Below are positions 53,306-60,642 of a DNA stretch of 60,642 nt, piece by piece. Below the pieces are notes generated by a model that made no database searches, was not told the DNA's origin, and was given only the letters and a program-made list of their open reading frames with translations. Source of the DNA: Bacteroidaceae bacterium (GTDB lineage: Bacteria; Bacteroidota; Bacteroidia; Bacteroidales; Bacteroidaceae); contig JAFYNL010000066.1 of NCBI GenBank assembly GCA_017548075.1, forward strand, positions 1-60,642, in the 5' to 3' direction. Each line of letters opens with the position of its first letter. Position 1 is the first letter of the stretch. The translations under genes and the position numbers were made by a program.

Positions 53306-55498
53306 ATGCTGAAAAGGATAACATTTTGTGTGGCTTCGAGCCTGCTGATTATCGGAATGCTTCGTGCAGAGGCTCCGACTTTCAGCATACCTCACGGCAT
53401 CTATCACGAAGCGTTTCGGCTCTCAATCACTTCGCCCATTCAAGGCGCCACCCTCTATTATACCGACGATGGAAGCGATCCGAGAGAGAAGGGACAACTC
53501 TACGACGGTTCCCTGAATATCAATTCCACAAAGGTTATTCGCTCGGCTGTTTTGGTGGGAGATACTGTTTGGAGCGATGTTGCGACTGCCTCCTACATTT
53601 TTCCTCAAAGCCTTCTGTCTCAAGGAAATAAGCCTTTCGGCTATCCTCAATACTGGGGTAAGTACTGCCAAATCTCGGGAATCGCAATCGCAGACTATGA
53701 GATGGACCCCGAGATAACGGGCAACAAGACCTATTCCACCTATGTGACTGAGGGCATCCAGACGCTCCCAATCGTCTCTTTGGTGACCGACAGAGGCAAT
53801 CTCTTCAATAGTGAAAACGACTCGATTAAGGGCGGCATTTACATTTATACTGGTTGTCCTGTTGGAGACGGAACCGGAAGAGGGTGGGAGAGACCAGTTT
53901 CCTTCGAACTGATAGGCGGTTCGGCGAATCACGACTTAACGGTAGATTGTTGTCTGAAACTGCATGGAGGTCACGGAAGACTGCCCGAAAAGAACCCCAA
54001 ACACGCTTTCCGACTCCATTTCAAAGGCGATTACGGACCTAAGAGTCTCAAGTATAGAGTCTTCGGAAAACGGGCTCCAAAGAAGTTCGACGCACTCGTT
54101 CTTCGCACTTTCTTCGGCTATTCTTGGCAACATTGGGACAATGCTCAACGCAACAAAGCTCAGTATGCTCGCGATCTTTGGACGCGAGAAACGCAGGCAA
54201 AGTTTGGCGATCCGATTAGTACAGGACAGTATGTCCACCTCTTTCTCAACGGCCTTTACTGGGGGATGTACAATTTGTGCGAGCGAGTGGACAGTAAATA
54301 TTGCTCGAACCGCTTTGGAGGTCTGGAGGAAGACTGGGATGTGGCTGAGGTTGACGGAGGCGCAGGGAACTATCATGCTGCAATTCCTGTGTCCGGGACT
54401 ATCGACGCTTGGAATCGGATGGCTGACCTCATCTACGATCTCCCCAACCATTCGAGTTATATGCACCTGATTGGTTGTGGTTCCGACGGTAAGCCGAATG
54501 TGAAATATCCGCCTTTGCTCGATGTGGATAACTTCATCCATTTCATGCTCATCAATCTTTATGGCGGCAATACCGACTGGGACCATCACAACTGGTATGC
54601 TTATAGAGATAGAGTTTGGGAAGCCGAGGGTTTCCGATTCATCTGTTGGGATTCGGAGAATGTCCTCGTTTCGCCGACGGAAAACCTTACCAACAAGAAC
54701 AATCGAGGTTGCCCGACTGGTTTTCTGAACCGTTTGATGAAGCAAGGAATCTTTGCCCATCATTTCCACGAAGAAGCGCAGAAAGCCCTCACTCATGGAG
54801 GTCCGTTGACTCCCGAATCTGCTCTCGCTACTTGGGACAGCCTGTCGAATGTCATCGAACTGGCTTTGTGGGATGAGGCTGCAAGATGGGGCGATTATCG
54901 CAGAGATGTGCATCCTTACACTTCGCAAGGTTCCCTCTACAAGCCCGATGGAACCTATGCTTCCGAGCGAACCCGCCTTCTGAAACAATATTTCCCAGTC
55001 AGGACGGACAACTTCATTCAGCAACTTCGCAACAAAGGCTGGTTCCCCAAAGCCGAAGCACCTTCCATCTTTGTCGATGAGATTGAAATTGGCTATGGAG
55101 TTCAGCCGTTCTCCATCCAAAGCACGCTGACTATAACGGGCACAAACGTCTATTATACGCTCGATGGAAGCGAGCCAGTCAGTTGGTTTAATAATGATGC
55201 GGGAGCACTCTCGCTTACCGCAAAGCCCTATTCCGACGGGGAAAACATCCTGATGGACTTCGATGGACAAACCATTCCAGACACCCTAACTCTGCGAGCC
55301 ATCTGCAATCAGGACGGAGAATGGAGTCCTATTGTGACCGTTCGGCTTGCAGTTTACGACCCAGACGGATTGGCGTCCGTAGCCGAAGAAAAGCCGAAGA
55401 TGGAAGGCATCTTTGACCTCTCTGGCCGTCGTATCACGGCTCGAGACCTCCGACAGGGAATCTTTATTATCAACGGAAAGAAGAAAATTGTGAGATGA
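53306..55498 (+). CDS. CotH-like exported protein with C-terminal sorting-like tail
   Basis: A 730-residue exported protein of the CotH kinase-like group. Signal peptide at residues 1-22 (ending LRA). Residues 24-100 form a chitobiase-type C-terminal-like beta domain (GATLYYTDDGSDP); a second copy is near 590-640 (NVYYTLDGSEP). The CotH part spans about 155-500 (LRTFFGYSWQHWD, NGLYWGMYNLCERVD, DWDHHNWYAYRD, FICWDSENVL). The end, GIFDLSGRRITARDLRQG then KKKIVR, is similar to the tail of the DUF3472 protein. CotH proteins are kinase-like in spore-formers; the role here is unknown. Confidence 0.85.
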   Translation: MLKRITFCVASSLLIIGMLRAEAPTFSIPHGIYHEAFRLSITSPIQGATLYYTDDGSDPREKGQLYDGSLNINSTKVIRSAVLVGDTVWSDVATASYIFPQSLLSQGNKPFGYPQYWGKYCQISGIAIADYEMDPEITGNKTYSTYVTEGIQTLPIVSLVTDRGNLFNSENDSIKGGIYIYTGCPVGDGTGRGWERPVSFELIGGSANHDLTVDCCLKLHGGHGRLPEKNPKHAFRLHFKGDYGPKSLKYRVFGKRAPKKFDALVLRTFFGYSWQHWDNAQRNKAQYARDLWTRETQAKFGDPISTGQYVHLFLNGLYWGMYNLCERVDSKYCSNRFGGLEEDWDVAEVDGGAGNYHAAIPVSGTIDAWNRMADLIYDLPNHSSYMHLIGCGSDGKPNVKYPPLLDVDNFIHFMLINLYGGNTDWDHHNWYAYRDRVWEAEGFRFICWDSENVLVSPTENLTNKNNRGCPTGFLNRLMKQGIFAHHFHEEAQKALTHGGPLTPESALATWDSLSNVIELALWDEAARWGDYRRDVHPYTSQGSLYKPDGTYASERTRLLKQYFPVRTDNFIQQLRNKGWFPKAEAPSIFVDEIEIGYGVQPFSIQSTLTITGTNVYYTLDGSEPVSWFNNDAGALSLTAKPYSDGENILMDFDGQTIPDTLTLRAICNQDGEWSPIVTVRLAVYDPDGLASVAEEKPKMEGIFDLSGRRITARDLRQGIFIINGKKKIVR

Positions 55499-56316
55499 AA
55501 ATAATTGAAGTTACATCGCTAACTGCCTCAGGACTTGAGGTTTACGGGACGCTAACCGAAGCGCAACTGCGTAACAGACTCGAGCCGGAGAAAGGCGTCT
55601 TCATTGCAGAAAGCCCGAAAGTGATAAGTGTTGCGCTCGATGCGGGCCTCGAACCTCTTTCTCTCCTCTGCGAACACAAGCATATCGAGGGCGATGCAAA
55701 GGCTATCATTGAACGTTGCCCTGCTGAAATGCCCATTTATACCGGCAGTCGCGAACTCTTGGCACAGCTTACGGGCTATACTCTGACTCGTGGCGTTCTA
55801 TGTGCAATGCGGCGTCCAAAGCCACTTTCGCCAGAAGAAGTTTGCAAGGAAGCTCGTCGAATTGTCGTTCTTCACGGCGTTGTCGATACCACAAACGTGG
55901 GCGCAATCTTCCGTTCGGCTGCGGCTCTCGGCATAGATGCCCTGTTGATGACGCGAGATTCCTGCGATCCGTTGAATAGAAGGGCAGTTCGCGTCTCGAT
56001 GGGAAGCGTTTTCCTTGTGCCTTGGACTTGGCTCGATTCGGAAGACGGAACACCCGTCGGCACCATTCATAAACTGAAGGAAATGGGCTTTACGACTGCT
56101 GCGATGGCTCTCAGGAAGGATGATGTCAACATCGACGACCCGAAACTCAAACAGACAGAACGGCTCGCCCTCATTATGGGGACTGAAGGCGACGGGCTTC
56201 CCGAAGCAATTATTGATGTCTCAGACCTTGTTGTGAAGATTCCCATGCATCATGGCGTCGATAGCCTGAACGTGGGAAATGCCGCTGCAATTGCTTTCTG
56301 GGAGTTGGCCCATTAA
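55495..56316 (+). CDS. TrmH/SpoU-family RNA 2'-O-methyltransferase
   Basis: A 273-residue SPOUT methyltransferase that methylates a ribose in tRNA or rRNA using SAM. Motifs: TTNVGAIFRSAAALGID (motif 1), LIMGTEGDGLP (motif 2) and VKIPMHHGVDSLNVGNAAAIAFWEL (core: SLNVGNAAAIAFWE, motif 3, SAM knot). Residues 1-100 form the RNA-binding domain. Its start overlaps the CotH stop (ATGA), so translation is coupled to an unrelated exported protein. The exact RNA target is not readable. Confidence 0.9.
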   Translation: MKIIEVTSLTASGLEVYGTLTEAQLRNRLEPEKGVFIAESPKVISVALDAGLEPLSLLCEHKHIEGDAKAIIERCPAEMPIYTGSRELLAQLTGYTLTRGVLCAMRRPKPLSPEEVCKEARRIVVLHGVVDTTNVGAIFRSAAALGIDALLMTRDSCDPLNRRAVRVSMGSVFLVPWTWLDSEDGTPVGTIHKLKEMGFTTAAMALRKDDVNIDDPKLKQTERLALIMGTEGDGLPEAIIDVSDLVVKIPMHHGVDSLNVGNAAAIAFWELAH

Positions 56317-56321
56317 GGTTT

Positions 56322-58112
56322 CTACATATCGTACCTCAAGTTCTCCCAGTCTGTTTCTTGGTCGAGCTGAGCCATGAAGTCATCGAGCACAGCCTGATCA
56401 ATATCGCCAAGTTCGAACTCTTTTAGTGCGTCTTTGCGAATCTCGGCAATCCAAGCACGACGGGCTTGCACATAATCTTCGTGAACTCGTGCAGCCGTTT
56501 CCTCTGTTATCTCGTCGATTCCGTAGTACTCACAAATGAGTCGATAGCTCCAAGCCCAGCGATATTCGGCATAGTTCTCGTTGGCCTGCACGAACTCTTC
56601 GCGGATGTCATGAATGTTATCAAGCGTTCCGTCCTTAATAGCGGCAACGATTCTTTGCTCTTCAGTCAGGGGAATGAGCAAACCGCTCAAGTCGCTCCAT
56701 TTGCCCGTACCTACCGATGAAATCGGGCGTTCCAAGCGATGGCGCTTCATGACTGCACCCATATAAATGCGAAGAGCGATGTCGTAGTACTTGATGCCCT
56801 TTTTGAGCGAGGAATTCTTGATGACATAATCGTGGAAGTTATAAGTCTCCACATCGCCAGAAACCTCTCTTAAAGCCTCGAGAGTCCGTTTTGCGACCAT
56901 AATTCCGCCTACCGAGAAAGGGGAGAGCCAGTCGAAGTTGACGATGGAGTTCTTGCCTCTATTGTGCCTCTTATCACGTTTCGGCCACTTGCGGATGTCG
57001 CGATAAAGCCCCACAGTAGTGAGGTTTCGGCCAGGCACAAGATACATATCGTCGCCATAAGCAATGAGGTATGAGAAGGGCAGTTTGCGTGTGTCGGGAT
57101 GGTGCATGAGCTTTCCGAAGCAGACACTGAAGGTGCCAATCTGTGCAGGCATCAGGATGTAACCTCCGCTGGCAGTCTTCGTGCCCCTTTCCAGCACGCC
57201 CCAATGCATCGGGCCCATCTTGTAGGCGTGGTTCGAGAAGTTGGTTCCAGAGCCCGCATTATAGAAGGAAAACATACCTCCGATGAGGAGCGAACTCTTA
57301 TGATGCGAGGCAGAGAAAGGACCGCAAAACGCCGCGCAAGCCTCGCCATTACTCATATAGCAGTTGGCAAAGAAAAGGCTGTTTTCCGCAGTAAAGCCGT
57401 CGGTAATCTTGCAGGCTTCCCCTACAAAGCAGTTCTCCAGTTTAGAAGCGTTTGTGATGCTCGAACCATTATATATTACAGAGTTCTGACAAATGACGCC
57501 AACCCCGATGGTAACGGCTGCTCCGGGTATGCTCTTGAGTGTGCAGTCGCGGAGGCGGAACGCTCCATCTATGATGCAACCGTTGCTAATGTGGCAGTTT
57601 GTAATGTCGTGAACAGAGATGATTCGCACATCATTGCCGATGGTCGTGACCGTCAGGCTGTGTTCTACGATGCTCTTCCTGACGAGCTCTCGTACAATTT
57701 CCGTGAACTCTTTGTCCTGCTCGTACTTGACCATGAGCGAAGCAAGCTGGGAGTTAAGGCCGTCGAAAATCATGACATTTCCGTCGCCTACTTCGTTGAG
57801 GACGGAGATAATGTGCCCTTCGCCAAAAGATGCATCGGGAGTGGTGTTGATGCAGTCAACGTCTTCAATGAAACAATCGTCACCAATGATGCAATTTCGC
57901 AAGGTAGCCCTACGGATGCCGCTGTGCTTCGTAAAGCCTTCGCTCAGTTCTATCGTCTTGTGAAACGCTCCAAGCGTCACCTCTCCATAGAAGTCCGTGT
58001 GATGAACATAGTCGCTGCAGAAATCGTCTGCCACATTGATATCCTGCCAATTCTCTGCCGTGCAACCCTGAGCTTCGAGGGCTGCCACTTCGCTCTCATT
58101 AAGTTTCCTCAT
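56322..58112 (-). CDS. DUF4954 protein with left-handed beta-helix
   Basis: A 596-residue cytosolic protein matching the Bacteroidetes DUF4954 group. Residues 60-270 form hexapeptide-type repeats (TLRNCIIGDDCFIEDVDCI, CHISNGCIIDGAFRLRDCTL, VICQNSVIYNGSSI), i.e. a left-handed beta-helix as in acyl- and nucleotidyl-transferases. The C-terminal 200 residues are helical. No active-site motif was recognised, so enzymatic activity is open. It is a single gene with its own promoter and is convergent with the trmH-like gene (5 bp apart). Confidence 0.82.
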   Translation of the reverse strand: MRKLNESEVAALEAQGCTAENWQDINVADDFCSDYVHHTDFYGEVTLGAFHKTIELSEGFTKHSGIRRATLRNCIIGDDCFIEDVDCINTTPDASFGEGHIISVLNEVGDGNVMIFDGLNSQLASLMVKYEQDKEFTEIVRELVRKSIVEHSLTVTTIGNDVRIISVHDITNCHISNGCIIDGAFRLRDCTLKSIPGAAVTIGVGVICQNSVIYNGSSITNASKLENCFVGEACKITDGFTAENSLFFANCYMSNGEACAAFCGPFSASHHKSSLLIGGMFSFYNAGSGTNFSNHAYKMGPMHWGVLERGTKTASGGYILMPAQIGTFSVCFGKLMHHPDTRKLPFSYLIAYGDDMYLVPGRNLTTVGLYRDIRKWPKRDKRHNRGKNSIVNFDWLSPFSVGGIMVAKRTLEALREVSGDVETYNFHDYVIKNSSLKKGIKYYDIALRIYMGAVMKRHRLERPISSVGTGKWSDLSGLLIPLTEEQRIVAAIKDGTLDNIHDIREEFVQANENYAEYRWAWSYRLICEYYGIDEITEETAARVHEDYVQARRAWIAEIRKDALKEFELGDIDQAVLDDFMAQLDQETDWENLRYDM

Positions 58113-58150
58113 AAACCAATCTTTTTACCTACCTAAGTGCTATCAGAGTG

Positions 58151-58158
58151 CAAAAGTA
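58151..58158 (-). promoter_or_regulatory. -7 box for the DUF4954 gene
   Basis: TACTTTTG on the minus strand, 39 nt before the ATG at 58112. Confidence 0.55.
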
Positions 58159-58170
58159 CGAATTTTATTT

Positions 58171-58197
58171 GGATTAGGGATTAGAGATTAGGGATTA
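58171..58197. repeat. Heptamer repeat (GATTAGG)
   Basis: About three and a half 7-nt units (GATTAGG, GATTAGA) between two divergent -7 boxes, as at 10091-10120. Confidence 0.75.
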
Positions 58198-58202
58198 TTT
58201 CG

Positions 58203-58210
58203 TACCTTTG
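58203..58210 (+). promoter_or_regulatory. -7 box for queD-queE
   Basis: TACCTTTG, 17 nt before the ATG at 58227. No preQ1 riboswitch is visible in this short leader. Confidence 0.55.
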
Positions 58211-58226
58211 CAAAAACTTTCAGATT

Positions 58227-58559
58227 ATGTACTACATAAGCAAGAGATTAGTAATATCGGCCAGCCATCGTTTGGAGCTGTCCTATCCCAGCAAATGCAG
58301 CCAGTTGCATGGACACAATTGGACCATCACGGTTCATTGCAAGGCCAAGGAACTCAATCAGGACGGAATGGTCATCGACTTCAAACTCATCAAGCAGAAG
58401 ATAGAGTCGCAACTCGACCATGCAAACCTCAACGAAGTGCTTCCCTGCAACCCGACTGCCGAGAACATCGCCAAGTGGATATGCGACCAACTGCCTGAGT
58501 GCTACCGCGTTGACGTGCAGGAGAGTGAGGGCAATATGGCAACGTACGAAGAGGAATGA
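58227..58559 (+). CDS. queD: 6-carboxy-tetrahydropterin synthase
   Basis: The second step of queuosine/7-deazaguanine synthesis: it makes 6-carboxytetrahydropterin from dihydroneopterin triphosphate. Its 110 residues are normal for the family. Zinc ligands are His in ISASHRLEL and the two in HGHNW; the Cys four residues before HGH (CSQLHGH) is the catalytic one; LDHANLNE carries the conserved Asp-His. It overlaps queE by 4 bp (ATGA). Confidence 0.94.
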   Translation: MYYISKRLVISASHRLELSYPSKCSQLHGHNWTITVHCKAKELNQDGMVIDFKLIKQKIESQLDHANLNEVLPCNPTAENIAKWICDQLPECYRVDVQESEGNMATYEEE

Positions 58560-59119
58560 GAGTAAACGAGACGTTTCTTTCTTTGCAGGGTGAGGGGCAT
58601 TTCACTGGCACGCCTGCCTTTTTCCTTCGTTTTGCGGGATGCAACCTCGAGTGTCCTTTCTGCGACACCAATCATCAGACTTATCACGAGATGAGCGAGG
58701 AGGAAATTGTCGAGGAGGCAAGCCGCTATAAGCCTCGTCACATTGTCATTACAGGCGGCGAACCAGCCTTGCAACTCACGCAGTCGCTTGTCGATAAACT
58801 CCACGAAGCGGGCTTCTTCATTCAGGTCGAGACTAACGGCACCATGCCTCTGCCAGAGCGAATTGACTGGGTGACGTGCTCGCCGAAAGGAACTCCCGTT
58901 CTAAAGGATGTTGACGAATTGAAGGTGCTCTTCAAAGGCGATGGTACAGATTTGAGTATTGCTGACCATATTCAGGCGAAAGAATATCGTCTTCAGCCCC
59001 TCGATACCGGCAATGAGGAGCAGAATCGCATCATCCTTCGCGCCACAATCGCTTATGTTCTGGAGCATCCCAGGTGGTCGCTCTCCCTGCAAACCCACAA
59101 GATGCTGGGGATTAAGTGA
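58556..59119 (+). CDS. queE: 7-carboxy-7-deazaguanine synthase (radical SAM)
   Basis: A radical SAM enzyme that converts the queD product into CDG in queuosine synthesis. The cluster motif CNLECPFC is CX3CX2C, as expected for QueE; FFLRFAGC precedes it and VITGGEPALQ is the SAM-binding GGEP motif. Length, 187 residues, is at the short end of the family, as in Bacteroidetes. Other queuosine genes (queC, queF, tgt) are outside the window. Array F begins 25 bp after the stop. Confidence 0.94.
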   Translation: MRVNETFLSLQGEGHFTGTPAFFLRFAGCNLECPFCDTNHQTYHEMSEEEIVEEASRYKPRHIVITGGEPALQLTQSLVDKLHEAGFFIQVETNGTMPLPERIDWVTCSPKGTPVLKDVDELKVLFKGDGTDLSIADHIQAKEYRLQPLDTGNEEQNRIILRATIAYVLEHPRWSLSLQTHKMLGIK

Positions 59120-59143
59120 CGCGGGCAGATTGGAAGGCAAACT

Positions 59144-59175
59144 TGACGTGTTTCGTGGCCACTTTTAACACGTGT
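59144..59175. repeat. 22-bp phased palindrome array F (two units)
   Basis: TGACGTGTTT at 59144 and TAACACGTGT at 59166, 22 bp apart, with the linker CGTGGCCACTTT whose centre GTGGCCAC is a palindrome. Both cores are slightly decayed. Confidence 0.65.
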
Positions 59176-59221
59176 AGATTGCCGTTGCTTCAGCCTGTGT
59201 TTCAGTAAGTCAAAGTTTCAT

Positions 59222-59297
59222 TTTTGGATAAGGATGCGCCGCTGCGTGTCCTTATTTATATGTTGTATGCCGCGTCCGGCATTGTGTCTTCGAATCA
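59222..59297 (-). ncRNA. Small RNA candidate (promoter plus two hairpins)
   Basis: A strong minus-strand promoter (59303-59334) points into DNA without a gene. About 75 nt downstream contain two hairpins: ATGCCG with CGGCAT (59267-59282) and ATAAGGA with TCCTTAT around CGC/GCG (about 59227-59255). The second has no clear U-run on the minus strand and could also be the queE terminator on the plus strand. A chance 8-codon ORF lies inside. It could alternatively be the remnant of a lost gene's leader. Confidence 0.4.
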
Positions 59298-59302
59298 CAT
59301 TG

Positions 59303-59334
59303 CAAAGGTACGACATTCTATCTGCGCTGCCAAA
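59303..59334 (-). promoter_or_regulatory. Orphan promoter in the queE-purF gap
   Basis: Minus-strand TTTG (59331-59334), 20-nt spacer, TACCTTTG (59303-59310): as good as any promoter in the window, but no gene follows before queE. Confidence 0.75.
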
Positions 59335-59388
59335 TTTCAGCACTCCAATTGGGCCGATTTTCAGCACCAATTGACGCGATTTTCAGCA
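59335..59388. repeat. Three direct repeats of TTTCAGCA
   Basis: TTTCAGCA at 59335, 59359 and 59381 with CAATTG-type sequence between copies (59346-59351, 59368-59373). The rest of the gap to 59550 is AT-rich, with hairpins GGTTGC/GCAACC near 59415-59445 and a palindrome TATTATTATTTATAATAATA near 59472-59491, which may end purF transcription. No gene is seen in 59120-59550. Confidence 0.6.
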
Positions 59389-59550
59389 AAAGGACAAAAT
59401 GGAGGGGAGGGAAGGTTGCGGTTGCACAATTATGCAACCAAAAACACAGACCCTACCTCACTAATTTAGGTCTATTATTATTTATAATAATAGAATTATT
59501 TTCTAAGAGTAAGGTTGCGTATTTTCGGCATCAGATACCTGCAACCTGCA

Positions 59551-60642
59551 CTACTTGTTTTCTTCTTCGAGAGAATAAAAGGAACTGCCGTCGAAGCAAT
59601 GTGTACAAATGCGTTCTTTTGGCAGGCCGATGGCACCCACGAGTGTCTCGAGTTTGGAAAAACGCAGCGAATCGAGGTTCAAACGGCGTGCAATCTCGGC
59701 AACCATCCTTTTGTATTCAGGGCTGTCGGTGCGGGTGTAAGCCTCGAGGTTCTTGTTGTCATCGCCCTCGAATTCCTTGATGATTCGCCTTGTAATAAGC
59801 TCCAAATCGCTCTTGCTTGCACTATAATTGACGAAGGGACAGCTATAAACCAGCGGCGGACAACCGATGCGCATGTGAACCTCCTTGGCTCCAAGGTTGT
59901 GAAGCTCCTTCGTGTTGTCCCTCAACTGAGTGCCACGAACGATGCTATCGTCGCAGAAAAGCACGCGTTTGCCTTCTAGAACGTCCCTGTTGGCAATGAG
60001 TTTCATCTTGGCAACAAGGTTTCGCATCTCCTGATTGCTTGGAGTAAAGGAGCGAGGCCAAGTAGGCGTGTACTTGCTTATAGCACGCATATAGGGACAT
60101 TTGTGTCCCATGGCATAGCCCACAGCCATACCGACGCCGCTATCAGGAATGCCGCAAGCACAATCCACCTCAGTCTTGTCTTCCTCTCCCATTACTCGTC
60201 CGCATTCGTTTCGCACCATTTCGGTGTTGCGGCCTTCGTAGTTGCTGGTTGGGAAACCGTAGTAAACCCAAAGGAAGGAGCAGATTTGCATCTTTGGATT
60301 GGCTGGTCGGAGCACTTCCATCTCGTCTGCATTGATGCGAATTATCTCGCCTGGGCCGACGAAATGCTTTGTCTCGAAGCCTAAGTTGGGGAAGGCCGAA
60401 GTCTCGCTCGTCACGGCTAAAGCACCTTCTTTCTTGCCCACCACGATTGGCGTACGGCCCCAAGCGTCGCGAGCCGCAATGATGCCGTCTTCTGTGAGGA
60501 GCAGCATGGAGCAAGAGCCCTTGATGTGCTTGTAAACGATTTCAATGCCGTCCACGAAGTTCTTACCTTTTATAATAAGGAGAGCGACGAGTTCCGTAGG
60601 ATTGATTTTGCCGCTGCTGAACTCGCTGAGGTGACCGCCTTC
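59551..60642 (-). CDS. purF: Amidophosphoribosyltransferase-like protein (5' end outside window)
   Basis: The first committed enzyme of purine synthesis, joining glutamine-derived ammonia to PRPP. The frame is open to the window edge, giving 363 visible residues; the N-terminal catalytic Cys lies outside. Seen here are the end of the class II glutaminase domain (GSCSMLLLTEDGIIAARDAWG, of which GIIAARDAWGRTPIVVG is diagnostic), PDSGVGMAVGYA, and the PRPP-binding loop RVLFCDDSIVRGTQL. The C-terminal part includes CPPLVYSCPF and THCFDGSSFYSL. Bacteroidales can carry two PurF-like genes, so this could be the second. Confidence 0.9.
   Translation of the reverse strand, partial: EGGHLSEFSSGKINPTELVALLIIKGKNFVDGIEIVYKHIKGSCSMLLLTEDGIIAARDAWGRTPIVVGKKEGALAVTSETSAFPNLGFETKHFVGPGEIIRINADEMEVLRPANPKMQICSFLWVYYGFPTSNYEGRNTEMVRNECGRVMGEEDKTEVDCACGIPDSGVGMAVGYAMGHKCPYMRAISKYTPTWPRSFTPSNQEMRNLVAKMKLIANRDVLEGKRVLFCDDSIVRGTQLRDNTKELHNLGAKEVHMRIGCPPLVYSCPFVNYSASKSDLELITRRIIKEFEGDDNKNLEAYTRTDSPEYKRMVAEIARRLNLDSLRFSKLETLVGAIGLPKERICTHCFDGSSFYSLEEENK

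Noticed and set aside
58150-58226. preQ1 riboswitch upstream of queD
   Set aside because: The leader from the -7 box to the ATG is only about 17 nt, too short for a known preQ1 aptamer.
59224-59469. 81-codon open frame in the queE-purF gap
   Set aside because: It needs a TTG start, overlaps repeats and hairpins, and has no recognisable domain.

Overview
The window reads as chromosomal DNA of a Bacteroidales bacterium, most likely Prevotella-like (family Prevotellaceae or close kin). The evidence is a SusC/SusD outer-membrane uptake pair, short-form Bacteroidetes RpoD, DUF3472 and DUF4954 proteins, secreted proteins with a Gly-Arg-Arg sorting-like tail, and many promoters of the Bacteroidetes type (-7 box TAnnTTTG, -33 box TTTG, spacer 19-20). 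G+C looks moderate and coding density is high. No integrase, intact transposase, CRISPR array or phage gene was seen, so this is core chromosome with small repeat elements rather than an island.

Layout. 1-4.6 kb: GH36 alpha-galactosidase (cut by the window edge), aminopeptidase P and a secreted C1 peptidase. 4.6-6.2 kb: four-helix-bundle protein and a small surface protein. 6.2-7.0 kb: non-coding stretch with a structured RNA (6S-like candidate) and a nine-unit palindrome array. 7-10 kb: CDF metal exporter facing an oxidoreductase/isomerase pair. 10-18.6 kb: secreted M28 peptidase, then SusC, SusD and a surface lipoprotein. 18.8-24.8 kb: etfB, etfA, acyl-CoA dehydrogenase and a secreted DUF3472 protein. 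25-31 kb (minus): topA-aroK-speA-fprA operon. 31-39.4 kb: tRNA-Gln, tyrS, M48 protease with LemA, rpoD, gltX and a PgpH-type c-di-AMP phosphodiesterase. 39.4-46.6 kb (minus): outer-membrane barrel, two unknown exported proteins, anti-sigma-like protein and ECF sigma. 46.7-59.1 kb: tRNA-Leu, fasciclin lipoprotein, sugar-kinase-like protein, MG2-like giant exported protein, CotH-like protein, TrmH methyltransferase, DUF4954 protein, queD-queE. 59.1-59.55 kb is non-coding with an sRNA candidate, and the window ends inside purF.

The most unusual signal is a dispersed family of short arrays built from 10-bp inverted repeats spaced exactly 22 bp apart (6684-6869, 24841-24960, 35553-35606, 45643-45718, 53187-53279, 59144-59175). 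The arm sequence differs between arrays (ACCT/AGGT, TAAC/GTTA, TCAC/GTGA) but dyad symmetry and the 22-bp phase are kept, and one array sits in frame inside a coding sequence. A second genome-style feature is a set of intergenic tandem repeats that all have a 7-nt unit although the unit sequences differ; several overlap start codons or promoters.

All functions are inferred by reading motifs; no database search was run.
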